NCBI GenBank assembly: GCA_027574665.1
Contig: CM050654.1
Coordinates: forward strand, 37,157,722-37,221,721
Direction: 5' to 3'
DNA length: 64,000 nt
Source of the DNA: Rhynochetos jubatus
Lineage: Eukaryota > Chordata > Aves > Eurypygiformes > Rhynochetidae
The notes beneath the pieces were generated by a model. It searched no databases. It saw nothing but the letters and a program-made list of their open reading frames with translations, and was not told where the DNA came from. Each line of letters opens with the position of its first letter. Position 1 is the stretch's first letter. Position numbers and translations under genes: made by a program. Of this stretch, positions 11,313 through 23,640 are shown in pieces.

Positions 11313-12599
11313 ATATACTGAGCCTTGCCAAGCCCCGTTTGTTACTGTGATAGTGACAACAAGCTAATGTCAGCTGAAACCTTACCTCAAATAATTACTT
11401 GTGTAATGCTAAGAATTTGCCAGACAACTGTATGTAATGAATATAATACATATATAGTATGTTATGTACATAATGAGTATTTAAGAGACAGAATAACCCA
11501 TGTGATATGTACAATTTCATAACATATGCATGAGTAATAATTAAGGATTTTTTTTAAAATAGGACATGAGGATGTTTATGCTTTTCCTTTAATAATTTAT
11601 ATAACTTTTAATTTTTAAAATTTTTTAAATCATTTTTTGAGGGTCTAGACACATCCTTTGTAAGAAATACTCATAAGAGCATTTTTTCAAAACTCCTACC
11701 AGAGTCAGGGGACTCTGTTAGCTTGTGGAGCTAGTTTAGGTGTCAGAGTGTAAAACTGCAGCTTCCACTAAATTATAGAGAAACCGTAAGTGCAGTATAA
11801 ATGAAATTAGAACTGGGTGAGAAAATATGCTTTCATCATAAATAAAGTGATATTTCAGGTGAAACAAAAAATAAATGTGCAGGCAGAATACTGTAGTTGA
11901 GTCACGTTCAAAAATGTTAAAAAGCTTCAAAGTGAATAATCGTTTCCTCTCGTGAGTTCCTTCCCAGCATTAAGAGAACACGTCCAATATTGATGTATTG
12001 CAACAGTCATCTGGAATGCTCCTTACTGCTGGAGTAAACAGAGTCACTTTATTTTTGAAGGTTTCTCTACATTGTAAGAAGCATCATGGGAGCTTATTAA
12101 GTTCATTAGAATACTGAAGAAATATTAACAGCATTTCTAAGTGCTTCTTTCCTCCAAAACAAGTTTTGTTATTTTGAGAGGAAAAAATATAGGCAGCGAG
12201 CACTGGAAAGAGATTTATGCTGGATGAAATGAGGAGGAGTTAAAAAAAAAAAACTAGCCACTATTGCTGTTTACAGTTGTGGAATCTTTTGGGAAGCTTT
12301 TGAGTTTAGGGAGCCTATGTGTTTTCACTCTTAAAGTTTCTCTTTTTTTTTGGCATCATAAGAAGAAACATCTAGCAAGAGATAAAACACTAAAAGTTCT
12401 GGTAAAAAGATGCAGCTTTCAAATATCTCAGCAGAGAAAATGTTGGAGTGTCTGGGGCATCTGTTGATCTGACAAGTTGTATTATGTACAAACAAAATAT
12501 ATACCTTAAAGAACTGTGTATCTTTCCTCCACTAAGAGTGCTGTCTGAAGCTGGTGCTTCTCGTCTTCAGACAATGGTAATGTGAAAAGTTATAGTGGT
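11313..12599. other. AT-rich non-coding DNA
   Basis: Very AT-rich between 11400 and 11640 ('ataatacatatatagtatgt' and similar). There is an A12 run at 12242-12253 and a T9 run near 12343. Frames are short and motif-free. Confidence 0.55.
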
Positions 12600-13330
12600 C
12601 CAGTGCATCACCTTATTTTATTCAGCAGTTGGGATCCAAGATGAAAGCCCGATCATGTGGATGCACAAGAAAGCCTTCAGATATAAGAAAGGACCTCCTG
12701 GAATCAGCCTGGATGTGAGAAGCCAGAGTAAAGTTTGAGTCAAAGATGATGTGCATGTGAGGATACTGAGGATACTGCTTGTAGCTGTATTGGAAGTAAG
12801 GATCCTCTGGGACTGATTCAAAAAGTTTTTGGCCTTTGTCTGACTGCTTAGCATGAAGAGGATGCCAGAGAGAGCACCTGGATAGACCTATCTAAGCAGA
12901 GAAGTAGTTCTGTGAAACATTAACCTGAAGGGTATTGCTGAGTTTGTATTTTTGATGGCAGTATCCAGGTAGTATGCTAGGAGCAAAAATGTGACAATGG
13001 ATGCAACTCTGTGGTACCACCTAGAAATTTGGAAGAGGGATAGAAAGGCTCATTTAAATAGTGAAGAAGGAGGAATGAAAATCAGGAGGTGACAGGGTCT
13101 CAGGGGAATCAAAGGAAGACAAAAATTCAAGTGAAAGCCTGGTTGCAGGAGGGAGTCATTCACATATGAAGCAATAGAAGAATGGAAGGTGATTCAAGTT
13201 TGAGAGATATGAAGACTAAATTAATGGCAGCTAAAAGCTAGATTGATCTGGGTCTAGTTTGGGACTGGAAAAGAGCAACTCTTATCAGCTGTTGTAGACA
13301 AGAAGTTCAAAAAACTTAGAAAAATTATGC
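12600..13330. repeat. Probable ancient amniote interspersed repeat (purine-rich)
   Basis: A purine-rich block whose piece 13060-13165 ('gaaggaggaatgaaaatcag', then 'gtgacagggtctcaggggaa', then 'caaaggaagacaaaaattca') runs parallel to a deeply conserved repeat I know from mammals. In mammals the matching order is 'ggaggaaaaccaggagag', 'acagtgtcacggaagccaa', then 'gggagtggtcaacagtgtc'; the bird block also has 'gcaggagggagtcattcaca' (13146-13165). I associate that family with L2/L3-class LINE 3' regions but cannot name it with certainty. Outer limits are uncertain. Minus-strand frames inside it are shadows. Confidence 0.4.
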
Positions 13331-14939
13331 CCTGAGACGTAATGAGGCTGGTAAAAGTGGAACTCTTGGGTTTGTACTGAGAAGCGGGGACTACTGCATA
13401 GTAATGGCTTCAGGAAAAGAATAATGAAGAAATGCAAACAGAGAGATCAGAAGCTGGGATGGGAAGCAGATGAGTTACAGTAACAGAAATTTAGGCCCCT
13501 CTGGCATGGAAAGTAGAGAGGTTTGAGCCTGGTTCTGCAGGTGAAATATGGTGCCAGTGGAGCTGTAAGAATGCCTCCTCTCCCAGTTCCTGCTGTCTGC
13601 TATGGGACATGTAAAATTGTTGTAGCTGATAGGGAGGCCCAAAGGTCAGAAGTATTGTTAAAATAGAGAAGGTTCAGTGTAATACATGGAATACAGAGCA
13701 ACAGTGATAGTAGAATACTCTAGCAGGGGCAGCAGAAGAACAGACTACAGGCAGTGTGAGACAGAGGTTGGTTGGTTCATGAAGAAGCTTATGCATCGTG
13801 GTTACCTGCAGCAGCAAAGGGTAGGATTTTGACCCTCTGGTATCTTCTTCAGTTCATCCTCAACTTCTGAGCTGGTATTGTGGCTCTTAAAGCAGTTGTA
13901 GAACCAGAAGTGGCTGGGGCTTAGAGCCCTTCCAACCACCCATTTTGCCTTCGAGCATGCAGGATTTCCAGTGCTTGAGAGGGATATCCAAGTAGCTAAT
14001 TACATTGACTTTATTTTTGTTTCTCTTTTGTCTGATTTGTTTATTTATTTATATTTTTGGCTTTGTGCCTCTTTCAAGGAGATATGAAACAGACTGAGAT
14101 CTGTCCTGTTGTGCCTAACTAGAAAGGAAATCTTTCTCATCCAGTCATCCTTACATAAGTGTTTTGAGTCCTTGTCGGAATGATGTATTCCCAAATGGTG
14201 TCAGTACTAATGTGGATATTGAATTCTGAATAGGTTTTTGACACGTGTATCAGAGTTTTGAAGATTGCTAGGGAAAGTATTTCTACCGACTGCAATTTGA
14301 TGAAAAGCATACAATGCTCAAAATAACTGTTGATTTCAGATGCTGTTGCAGTTACAGATATTTGAAACGCCAAACAGGTAAAACAAAACGTTCTCTTTGT
14401 TTCATGTGTACATGCTCGTTTAAATAGCAGTGATTGTCCCTCAAATTACAGTGTTTTCAGATTTAAAAGATTTAAAAAACCCCAAACCTTTGGAAACCTC
14501 TGATATAATCATTGATTTTGGCTGACTGCAGAAGAATTTTCAGAGCAGCTATGACAGTAGATTTAAAAGTCCCTGTGATGCAGGGTTAAAACAAAGCCCT
14601 ATTGATAGTGCAGAGCCTTTTATTGCTTTGCCTGCAAAATGGCACCGAACAAATTGAAAGATGCCTTCACAGTAAGACATTTTGTTCTTTGATTTCAGCT
14701 TTGATTCTCTTCAAACACGCAACATTATCACCTTCATTTAGATGTTCTCACAATGAACAGAAAATAGATTAATTTGGAAAGGTCCTATGAAAGAAGATAG
14801 TGCCATGTGGGAGAAGGATGGTTTCATCATTGGTTCTTGCTTTGGCTTCCTGAATATTGAAATGCTAGTCATCTTGAAAGACAAATTCTTCTAGTGAAAT
14901 TAGTGTAAAAATGACATGGTGTAGTGATTACTAATGGAA
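13331..14939. other. Non-coding DNA
   Basis: The first few hundred bases (to about 13800) stay purine-rich and may continue the repeat to the left. The remainder is AT-rich with no recognisable element. The minus frame at 14137-14373 lacks motifs. Confidence 0.5.
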
Positions 14940-15112
14940 CATAGTCTTGGAATGCATTAATTGAAGAAGTTTCTGTTTGTAAAAGAGAGTAAATTTTCTG
15001 GGTGGACTTGCTTATTGTCTCCATGCCTCAGTTTTCTTGTCTGTAAAATGGGGATGCCATACATTAGCTGGTTTAGTTGATTCTTAAGTAATGTGCTATA
15101 AATGCAAATTTT
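14940..15112 (+). repeat. MIR-like (CORE-SINE) relic
   Basis: The clearest MIR-like copy in the window. It reads 'tggaatgcattaattg', then 'gcctcagttttcttgtctgt' followed by 'aaaatggggatgcc' (15026-15059), then 'ttcttaagtaatgtgctata' (15082-15101). MIR has the same order: CCTCAGTTTCCTCATCTGTAAAATGGGGATAAT, then the 3' part with GTAAAGTGCT. The 5' tRNA-like head is not recognisable. Confidence 0.75.
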
Positions 15113-15879
15113 TTTCATTTTTTCAGTTATGGGTTTAAAATTCCTTAAAGTAGTCATAAAGATAACCATTTTAATTTCCTTTTGACTTTTAATTCAAGCA
15201 AAATAGTCATTCAAAAGATGGTAGTAAATGAGGTCAGTTAAGTTCCCTTTATAGTCTGCATAATTCATTTCTAGAATACCAGAGTCGACCATTTATAATA
15301 GTCTTTAAAGTTCTTCGTAATAAGCCAGAAAGCCAGCCTTCAGAAAGGGCAAGAAGACCAAAACATGATCTTTCTGTGGGCAGTAGCTGCTCTTGATAAA
15401 TCTCTTCTCATTGGTAATTTATTGTTTGCACTTGGTGTGCCTCTACAATTCCAAGGCTTCTCATGTGCTCAGAGTAAGTTATTTTTGTCTCAAGTTTAGA
15501 CTGCCAACTCAAGTGCCAATGTTGTTAATAAAGGAATTGGGACAATTTGGTTTGATCACGTGAATCAGATGAATATTTGTGGAAAAAGTAAACTGTCACC
15601 GCTAGATCTCCCTGTAATGATAAATAAATGATAGACAGTATCATCGATTACTGTATGAGGGATACTGGTCTTGACAGATCAGCAGCCCTGCATGACACCT
15701 GTAATGTCCCACTGTCCAAGCTGAAATATACTGTCAGTTGCCATGCACAGATTTAAGAAAACATAGCTGAATCCATATGGTGCTGTACTACTATACAGTG
15801 TAGAATAGTGCCGTGGGGTTCTTGTCTATGTCATACATTTTTATTTGATTTTTTTATCTACCTAACACCCTGACAGCAC
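15113..15879. other. Non-coding DNA
   Basis: AT-rich, no recognised element. The minus frame overlapping the left edge arises inside the MIR-like relic and is not a gene. Confidence 0.5.
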
Positions 15880-16610
15880 ATAAAAAATAATAGCAAAGTA
15901 ATACCTGTGGAGATATTATTTTTTATTAGTATAAATAAATACATTCAATCAGGCATAAATGTTTCATTTATTTGAGAGACTAAGATTTATTACTTTATTT
16001 TTGGTCATTTAAGTAAATAAATAATATTCTGTGTGGCTTATAATCTTCTGTGAAATACTTCTTTATTTTCTTGCATTCTAGCAATTCATAAACACATTAA
16101 GTAAAATTCCATATTAAAATGGTGACACAAATTAAAGTCATAGCAGCGTAAAAAAAAATACAGCTTGCCAAGATAAATTTGAACGTCCTAATTTTGATTA
16201 TTTATGTCGCAATCTAAGTGCTGAACATATTTTTGTATTGAATATGTTTGCAAATTTCCGATGGGATTTAAATTGTTTAAAATACTAAGTTACTGGGAAA
16301 AGAAAATATACTTTGACTACAATTTTCATGCTCCTTTGACACAAACAGCTACACAAACTTTATGTTATTTTATCAGAACACATTTAAGCAATGCAGCACA
16401 ATGGGTGGTGGTGTTATGGCAAGATAATCACCCCCCGAGGTGTACTGAGACACAATCTGGCTGATTACCTCTAATCCTGTTGGGATGTAATTATTTCATG
16501 ATAACAATATTCTTGGAACTGCCTTATTGCTGTTATCAAATTTCTTTTAGCTTTATATCTCAACACATTAAACAATGACTTTGTCAACTTTGAGGTCCAT
16601 TAAGATTAAC
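15880..16610. promoter_or_regulatory. Candidate conserved non-coding (enhancer-like) block
   Basis: About 700 bp of repeat-free, very AT-rich DNA packed with homeodomain-type cores (ATTA/TAAT), FOX-like 'tatttat' and 'gtaaataaata', and SOX-like 'acaatat' and 'aacaatg'. It also has OTX/PITX-like 'ctaatcc' and 'gattacc' (16462-16478) and TALE-like 'ttgtcaac'. A GC-richer island ('atcaccccccgaggtgtact', 16427-16446) interrupts it. This texture is typical of vertebrate developmental enhancers in gene deserts, but conservation is not visible from one sequence. Confidence 0.3.
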
Positions 16611-19490
16611 CTATTTTTTCACGATGTTTAATTGGAAGTTGAAATATTTTTTTTTAAGTCTGGTTTCAACTTCCTTATGAGGTTCCAAGCAGAAACAGTA
16701 GAAGATTCTGATCCATCCAAATGAAGCTGCAATGCACAAAAAGCTTTTTATAAAATGTGTTAAAATTAGAAAAGCAGTCTGGTTGAGTAACAGGGGTTCC
16801 AAGAAAATTAACAATAGTTCTGCACTGGAGTCGCATTGGGCCTGCAAGCCTCCTGTCTCAGCACAGGGTAAGATAAACCGATGAATCTGAACAGTGGAAG
16901 CTCATCAGGAAAGGCAGCCTGGAGATACTAGGGTTGGTGTTGATGGGTTCAGGGGAAAGTTCAGCTCCATGCAGGCTAGTTAATCTTGCTCTCTGATGGA
17001 TTTTGCAGTCTGTACTGAGCTTCTTGCAACTGGAGTAGCCAGCAAGGGTTTATAAGATGGTAGATTGGAGCTAGCTTGTGTGCCTTGGCTGCCAGGTAGA
17101 CTCGCCACTGGCTCCTGTTTACATAAACACTTGCTAGGTGTTCAAACATACATAGTTGCTTGGTCAAAGTCTGGGCTCTTCAAGCTTTTCCACTTTCCTT
17201 CAGATCTGTATCCTGGGTCAGCAGGGTGACATACAGGGAGAAAGTGCAGGAAGACGAGAAAACATTGCAGACGGAATGCTGGCGTCCAGTCATGCAGTGT
17301 GTATGTTTGGGCTTGTGAAGGCAGCTCTGATCTCGTCAGCCAAACTGGTTACCTGAAGGGTAACTGCTCAAACTGAAAGAATTCACAGACCAGGTCTCTA
17401 ACTTTTAACTGGGGGAAGTGACACAGAGTAGAAGTTCAGTGTAAAACTTGCGTTTCTCTTGTTATCTTCAGTTCTTGTCAAATCAAGATATGAATTCAAG
17501 GAATAGTTGATGTTGTATCTGATTTGTGTGGTCAGGGGCTATGCTTAGACCACAGGGCAGACATTTCACAGTCGTGCTGTCTTTCTTGAAGCCTTTTAAG
17601 AGCATGCCATGGCTCTTCTCCAGCATGTGTGCCTGGCTGTCCTGCCCAGAGAGATGAAGACCCAGGAAGAGGAGAACTCTAACCACAAGGCTGAACTGAA
17701 AAGGTGGATTGAGGAGCTGGAAGCGTTCCCTGTCTTACATCTCAGCCAAAGACACTACAGCCCTAGAGCCTTTCTTGGTAGTTTGTAAAACTGAAAAATG
17801 GATCTAGGAGTTAAAATGGATTGAGTTGAATTTTGCGTTTTGGTGTAAAAGAGGGAGAAGAGCAAGAAATTTGTCAGTGGGTAAAGGTGTATTGTTATCA
17901 CATTTTGAAACTAACTGAGCCTTTCCTGGAGATGAAGAATTGTTCTGCTAAATCCTCTGAGCCCTATTAACTTGAGCAAGGATAAAGAGTTGAAGAGTCC
18001 CTTTGGGGCAGGAGAGATTATAGAATGGAACAGAAATATCCTGAAGCAAAAAACCCTAGAAACAGTTATCGGGGAAAGACTTTAGCATAAGATCCATGTC
18101 TTTTTGTTGCATAAATTTATGAAAGAGACTCCAGGAAACTGAAAAATTTGGACCACTGCTTATATACTGTGTCCAAAGCAGAGTAGGATCGTTTTACAGC
18201 ATGATAGAAAAAACTCAGGTTTTTTTTTTTCATTAGTGTATATGTGTATGCTGGCTCTTAGGGATTATCTTATTATCAAAAAAGGAAGAAAGGACGAGGA
18301 AGATGTAATGCTTTCTGGACCTCTGCCCATTCCACAAATCACATTCTCCTCCAGGCTTTCTCCACAGAACATCTTTGTTTTCTACTGAATGATGTACTCA
18401 AAGACGAGTTGCATTCATTTATTTTCTAAAGTAGGGCTTGTTTGCACTCTATTTGGAATAGATTTCTGTCTTATTATACTAATGCACGTTCAGTCCTAAT
18501 CTAATAATCTGATCTGGATTACTAAGTGCTAACAGAGCTGTTATCTATCATGGATGAGTTTATCCCGGTGAAGGCGATGATTTCCAAAGGGAATAAGCAA
18601 GGTTTCAGAGTATGCATGTGAATAATAAATTAAGATACAGGTAGCACATTTTTGTAACGAGGAGGTAAAATGATAATTGAGTGGCTCACAACTGCTGTGA
18701 TTTAAAATAGATTTTAATTGGTAGAGATTTGCAAGTACATGACAATTGTGGAAGTTAACAGTGTTGAACTAAGAGGACAGAATACTTTTTAAAATTATTT
18801 TTGCAAGAGAGGAGGTGTCAGCTCAAATGAATTCAGCTCAGGTTCCACCTGGTATGGTTACATTCTGCATGTCTGAATTCTCTTTGCAATTTAATGGTAA
18901 TATTAGTTTTTCTTAATTCTTTCTTACATCTTTTACATAAAGCTGTTGAATTTCTGGCTTGAGTCATTGCAGATGGTTCTTGGAGCATATTCTAGCTTTG
19001 ATAAAAGCAATTTTCATGATAAAATCGATTATGAGTTATTCAGAGGAACATGCATCAAGTCCAAAATCACAACTCTCGATGGTAACAACAGGACTTTTGC
19101 AGATTAAACCACTGACCTTTTGTTTTGGAGATGGATTTTGTTTTGTGTCAGTAAGATAGCAAGTCTCCTATGACCAAATTTAGGAGTTCAGCTTTGTTCT
19201 GTCAAAAGTTTTGTTTGAGATATGAGACCTTGATCTAATATTTGAGTTTTACTTCAGTGAGTTTGCTGACTTACTGAAGGAAGAGACTGATCAGGTGTAA
19301 ATGCTGCAACAGCAAACATTTGAGTAGTTAATAGGAGTATTCCTATTGGGAGTTTAAGTTCCAGTAAGTACATTTTTGTGTCAATGATAAGAAAGGAGAA
19401 AGAATGATCCATTATTGTGGCCACTACGTGGTGTAGTGTCTGTTGCCTGCCCTGAAGGGAGAGAAGACTTTGCCTGATCCTGAGAAATAG
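16611..19490. other. Non-coding DNA
   Basis: No gene or repeat family recognised. Middle part (16.85-17.75 kb) is somewhat richer in GC. The part 18480-18720 has several GGATTA/TAATCT and GATA motifs ('ggattactaagtgc', 'gttatctatcatgg') and might be a small regulatory patch. Frames are short and motif-free. Confidence 0.5.
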
Positions 19491-19988
19491 GTGGCTGCCT
19501 TTCCAAGCACCAAAGCGACTGAGGATTTCTTGGAAACACATGTCGTCCATATAAAAGCAGGTCCTGGAAGTGGGGGAGGAATGAAATCAAGGAGAAAAAT
19601 TAATCAGGAGCAGAAAAAAGGAGATGTGACTACTAAAAATGTATCCATTTCAGAAGCAGAAGAATCTGAAGGCTTCCTTCATAGCTGGAAATGTCAAGTT
19701 GCTCCAGGGTTTAGAACAGAAGATGAGCATTCTGCAGGATGCAAAAAGTCAGCACATAAATTATATGCAAGGAACAAGGTGAAGGACAAACAAACAAGGC
19801 AGCAGAAGACACTTTCAGTAGCATTTTGGCCTATTGGAAATTGCACTTCACCAAACACAATGACTGGAATTTTGGAAAGGAAAGGAAGGAAACACCTATT
19901 TGTCCTGATAATTTTCTCAAAAATCCTTTCCACCCCTTCAGTAGGAGAGGAAAGACAGCAGAAACCACTGCAGATGAATGCTGTGTAA
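19491..19988 (+). other. Longest ATG-started frame in the window (165 codons); not supported as a gene
   Basis: The predicted protein is basic and rich in Lys, Arg and Gln, with a hydrophilic middle and a short hydrophobic patch near residues 132-142 ('KHLFVLIIFSK'). I recognise no domain. There is no convincing promoter, Kozak context or splice structure, and stops are also sparse on the opposite strand here, which points to local base composition. A rough estimate from AT-rich composition puts a frame this long at about one in ten windows of this size. Best treated as a chance ORF, or at most a lineage-specific transcript. Confidence 0.15.
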
Positions 19989-20739
19989 CAGGGCCTGCCA
20001 CCTCTTTTGGTTGTGTTTTATAGCAGATTTTGTACCAATTTTCCTAGTGAAGTTTGCACTTGTGTTTTGATGTGACACACCCAGCACATGACCTTGCTTA
20101 TGAGGATGAATTTCCATAACAAACATTTTGCAGATGAGCTGTGACTCCAGTTTCAGTGTGGGAAAGTTTTAGTGGTAGGGCAGCTTCTTGTCCTCCTTCA
20201 TAGTGAGTAAGGAACATCTTCACTCTTGGAAAAACTCAGAATTCCAGTCCTCTGACTGTCTCTCTTGATCACTAACAGCAGGCACATAGGACTCAGGAGA
20301 ATAGCCACAATCTTTCTGAATTTTAAAAAGCTGAATGAAGGCTGTGCCTCTTGCAAATGAAGAGGAAAAAAATTATGAATTGCCAAACCCCAAATGTCTT
20401 TTTCTTCAGAAGCTATGAATGCACAAGATAGCGTTACTCTTCCCTCGGGTTTCTGGCATCAGAGCCTGGGTTTTTGCTGGAAACTAATGATTGCTTTTTA
20501 AGGTAATACCTCATTTGGCCTAACTGAAAAGTAAAGGCTTTTCATTTCTAACTGTTATTTATGATGCAGATACCCCACTGAATCATTGGTGTAGGTAGGC
20601 TAAAATCCTTTTAGTTTTTCATTCAAAAATACAATTTTCCCTGTAAAATGCACAAAATCTAATGTCAGAATGATTTAATATAGATTGTTAATAAGTGTTT
20701 TCTTAGTACTAGATAATCCCGGAGATGTTCAGAGTATTA
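19989..20739. other. Non-coding DNA
   Basis: Nothing recognisable. Short overlapping frames on the minus strand lack motifs. Confidence 0.5.
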
Positions 20740-20915
20740 TTCTTAACGCAGGAAGACAGAGAGCCTGCTTTGGAGAGTTTATTACCTTTGAGCAGATACG
20801 TTACTATGGTTTGAATCCTATCAGGGGCTGGAGGAATCCCTGTTCAAACCCTGCCTCTACAGCTTTCCTCTTAAACTTATGCCTCAGAGTTTCTTCTTGT
20901 AAAACAGAAAATTGC
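20740..20915 (+). repeat. Weak MIR-like or related SINE relic
   Basis: The piece 'gaatccctgttcaaaccctg' followed by 'cctctacagc' (20836-20865) and then 'gcctcagagtttcttcttgt' with 'aaaacagaaaa' (20881-20911) resembles the MIR order TGGGTTCAAATCCTGGCTCTGCC to GCCTCAGTTTCCTCATCTGTAAAA. The upstream 'agacagagagcctgctttgg' may belong to a related tail unit. Divergence is high, so the call is tentative. Confidence 0.4.
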
Positions 20916-23640
20916 TTTTATTTTTGAGTTGAGCAGATCCATATTTATGACATACACTGGTGGTACAGGTGCCCTGAAGACCAGTTTGTGGGTTTTTTTG
21001 TGGGAGCAGTAGTGGAGCTGCCTGGCAAGGATATATGATACCTGCAGGAAAATGACGGTTTGTTGACTCCCAGGCAGCCTGGTGCATCAGCAGAGGAAGG
21101 AGGTGAGCTGGCAGGAGCTGCTGGACTTGACATTACTTGGCTGCCCTTGGATGTAGCAGCAGAGCAAACCTCCTTGTAGGCCAGCCAGCAGTAGAGTGAT
21201 AGGTCCCTTGGAGAATTCTTGTCGTCTCCTGTCTGTAATCCATTACCATTTCTTTTTTCCTCACCTTTGGCATCGTGGTCTGTATGGCTGGCAAGTCATG
21301 GTTTTCATCCTATGAAAATTTTAGTACTCTCAGGAAGCAGACTACTCTGGAGAGTATAAGATGGAGATAAAGGGTGAGTTGGAAAGGCATAATTTTACTT
21401 GTGCCTTCCGTGCTTTATCACCAAGTCATATTAATTATTATTAGCCAACCTTCAGTGATGTGATTGGCACAACTTCTGTATGCACAGTACCTCACACTCA
21501 GAAAGAACCTGGTCTTTGCAATTTGGACCTTTGAACCTGCATGTGGATGAGCAGACCTCAAACCTTTAACCTTCTTGCAGATGTCTAAATAGGCTACTAC
21601 TAATGATGGATGAAAAGCATATGCACTATGTTCCCCCTCAAAAAGAGGGATATCCTGCTGGCCTTACTGTCAGCTGCTGTAGAGACACCAAGGTGGAGGG
21701 CAGTATACATGCTCGTATCAAAGTGGTCTGCTGCATCAGTCAAGGCAAGGAGGACTGAGAGTTAAGTAACTGAAATTTAAATCCCGAATGCCCCTTATTA
21801 ATTTTACAGTATTCTTATAGAGGACTCCAACTGAATTATAAACTGTTTAGTTGGGTTGGTGGTTGGCTTTAGTTTATTAATTAATTAGATGTGGACTCAT
21901 TATTTGGGTCTTCTGATTCTTAATCTCTTTCTCTTCAAAACAAGAATCTCCTAAACTGAGAGTGTGATCTTTAATTTAATGCCCTTTAATTCTTTACGAG
22001 GTAATCTTCAGTCTTGTAGCTTACCTGAGTCATCACTGTCTTTTGCCCCTTTATATCTTTGTCTGAGCTATTTTCATGCTTAATTTTCTATTCTTTCATT
22101 CCTTTTTTTTTTCCCCTTGAGCTTCTGACATCTTTTTCCCAATCCCTTCCTTATGTGTTTCTCATAAGAGTGGCAGTCAGGATCCTTAATCGGCTGTGAC
22201 GTACCAGGCTTGCACTGTATCCTGCCGTGTGCTGTGGAGGCACGGGGGTCGGCGGCACAGATCGATAGACCATGCAGAGGATGCTCCGTATTTCCCCCAC
22301 AGCCGGTCCTTGGGCTGAGTTGAGATTTAAGAAACTGAATTTCAGGGCACAAACTAAATGAGATATTGTATTCATTAGCCCAGGAAGGCCTCAGTTCATA
22401 TCTGATATAAAGTAAGTCTCTCTGCTGAGGACCACATCCTTAGGTGGAGTAAACCAAAATGCTGCTCTGTGACTGGAAGGGAGACACGCAGATTTGCCGC
22501 AGCAGCAGATGTGGTCTATGTTCAGTTTTGGCCGTTACCTTTCCAGGCACCTAGCAAAACCAGTGTTTTATTACTTAGAGAGTACACTAGCAAAGAATAT
22601 ATAAAAAACCCTGTACCACCACACTAAAAATTAAATGTATAAAGCCTATATCAAAATAAGGGTAGCAGAGCAAAAGTGCTGCAGAGAGTTTACCAATGAT
22701 ATACTAGTGAAAAGAGGGACTGAGTCAAGAAATGAACATCTGTACCCCAAACAGTAATTGTAAAAGCAGTTTTGATCCCTAATGTTAGTTACAGCAAACT
22801 GCTACACTCCTGTAGCACATACAAGAAACAAAAAATGTTATTTCTGTTCCTTCTTGGCTTGGGTACGAATGTAGGCTGGAAAGCTAGATCTGCTTTCCTT
22901 TCTTTAGAGACTTAACCGAGTGCTTTTTCCTGTCAGGCACTGCCCAGTTCTTTCTAACTGGAGGAAACAAAGAAGGTATCTTTTCATTTATGTGCAATCT
23001 TCTTAGCTGAATTCCTTGGATTTTTTTCCCTGTGGAACTGTAATCTTTCTGCTTTGGCTACTGCTATTTGCAAATTATTTGTTCATGAACAAAATGTGAT
23101 GGGGCAGTTGATTAAGCTGTCTTTAGAGATTAACTGTTTGCAGGTAGGATTCTGGATTGCACTGACTGCACCTCACCTTTTCCCTTTTTATTCATTTGAA
23201 CTACTTTATCCTAGAGATGGAACAGTTGGAAAGGTATTGCAGATACTGAAATCCTCAATAACAGAAGCTCAAGGAAGGAAACACCAGTTTGGAACTGATT
23301 TCTGAGCGTGTCAGTACGGGTGCTGGCAAGGGAGGAGCAGGCACCGTTTGCACCAGTGTATTTTGGTATGCTGATGCGTCCCAGTGGAGAAGCTGGAGAG
23401 GGTAGTGCACACTGAGGGTCTTCAGCCCCTGGAGTTGCCATTTATTATTTTAGAGTACTGTTGTGATCAAAAGAGTACAAAGAGATGTCTGACAAAGTCA
23501 GGATTCATGTATGGTTTTGAATTTTCTCAAGTAAAGGAACTTGTGCCCCAAATATCTGGGATGGTTCTAAAAACATCTTCTTGGAACAAATGCTTTAAGG
23601 ATGCAGGCCATTGCAGGTATGTTAGCTGACAATATGTATT
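20916..23640. other. Non-coding DNA
   Basis: No supported gene. Contains a GC-richer patch at 20960-21200 and a CpG cluster at 22195-22320 ('gtcggcggcacagatcgata', 22248-22267). The rest is AT-rich and unique. Frames at 22080-22375 (minus) and 23054-23629 (plus) lack motifs. Confidence 0.5.

Noticed and set aside
22380..22460. Possible MITE-like relic around 'aggcctcagttcatatctga'
   Set aside because: Resemblance to sauropsid MITE ends was limited to a few words and did not keep order.
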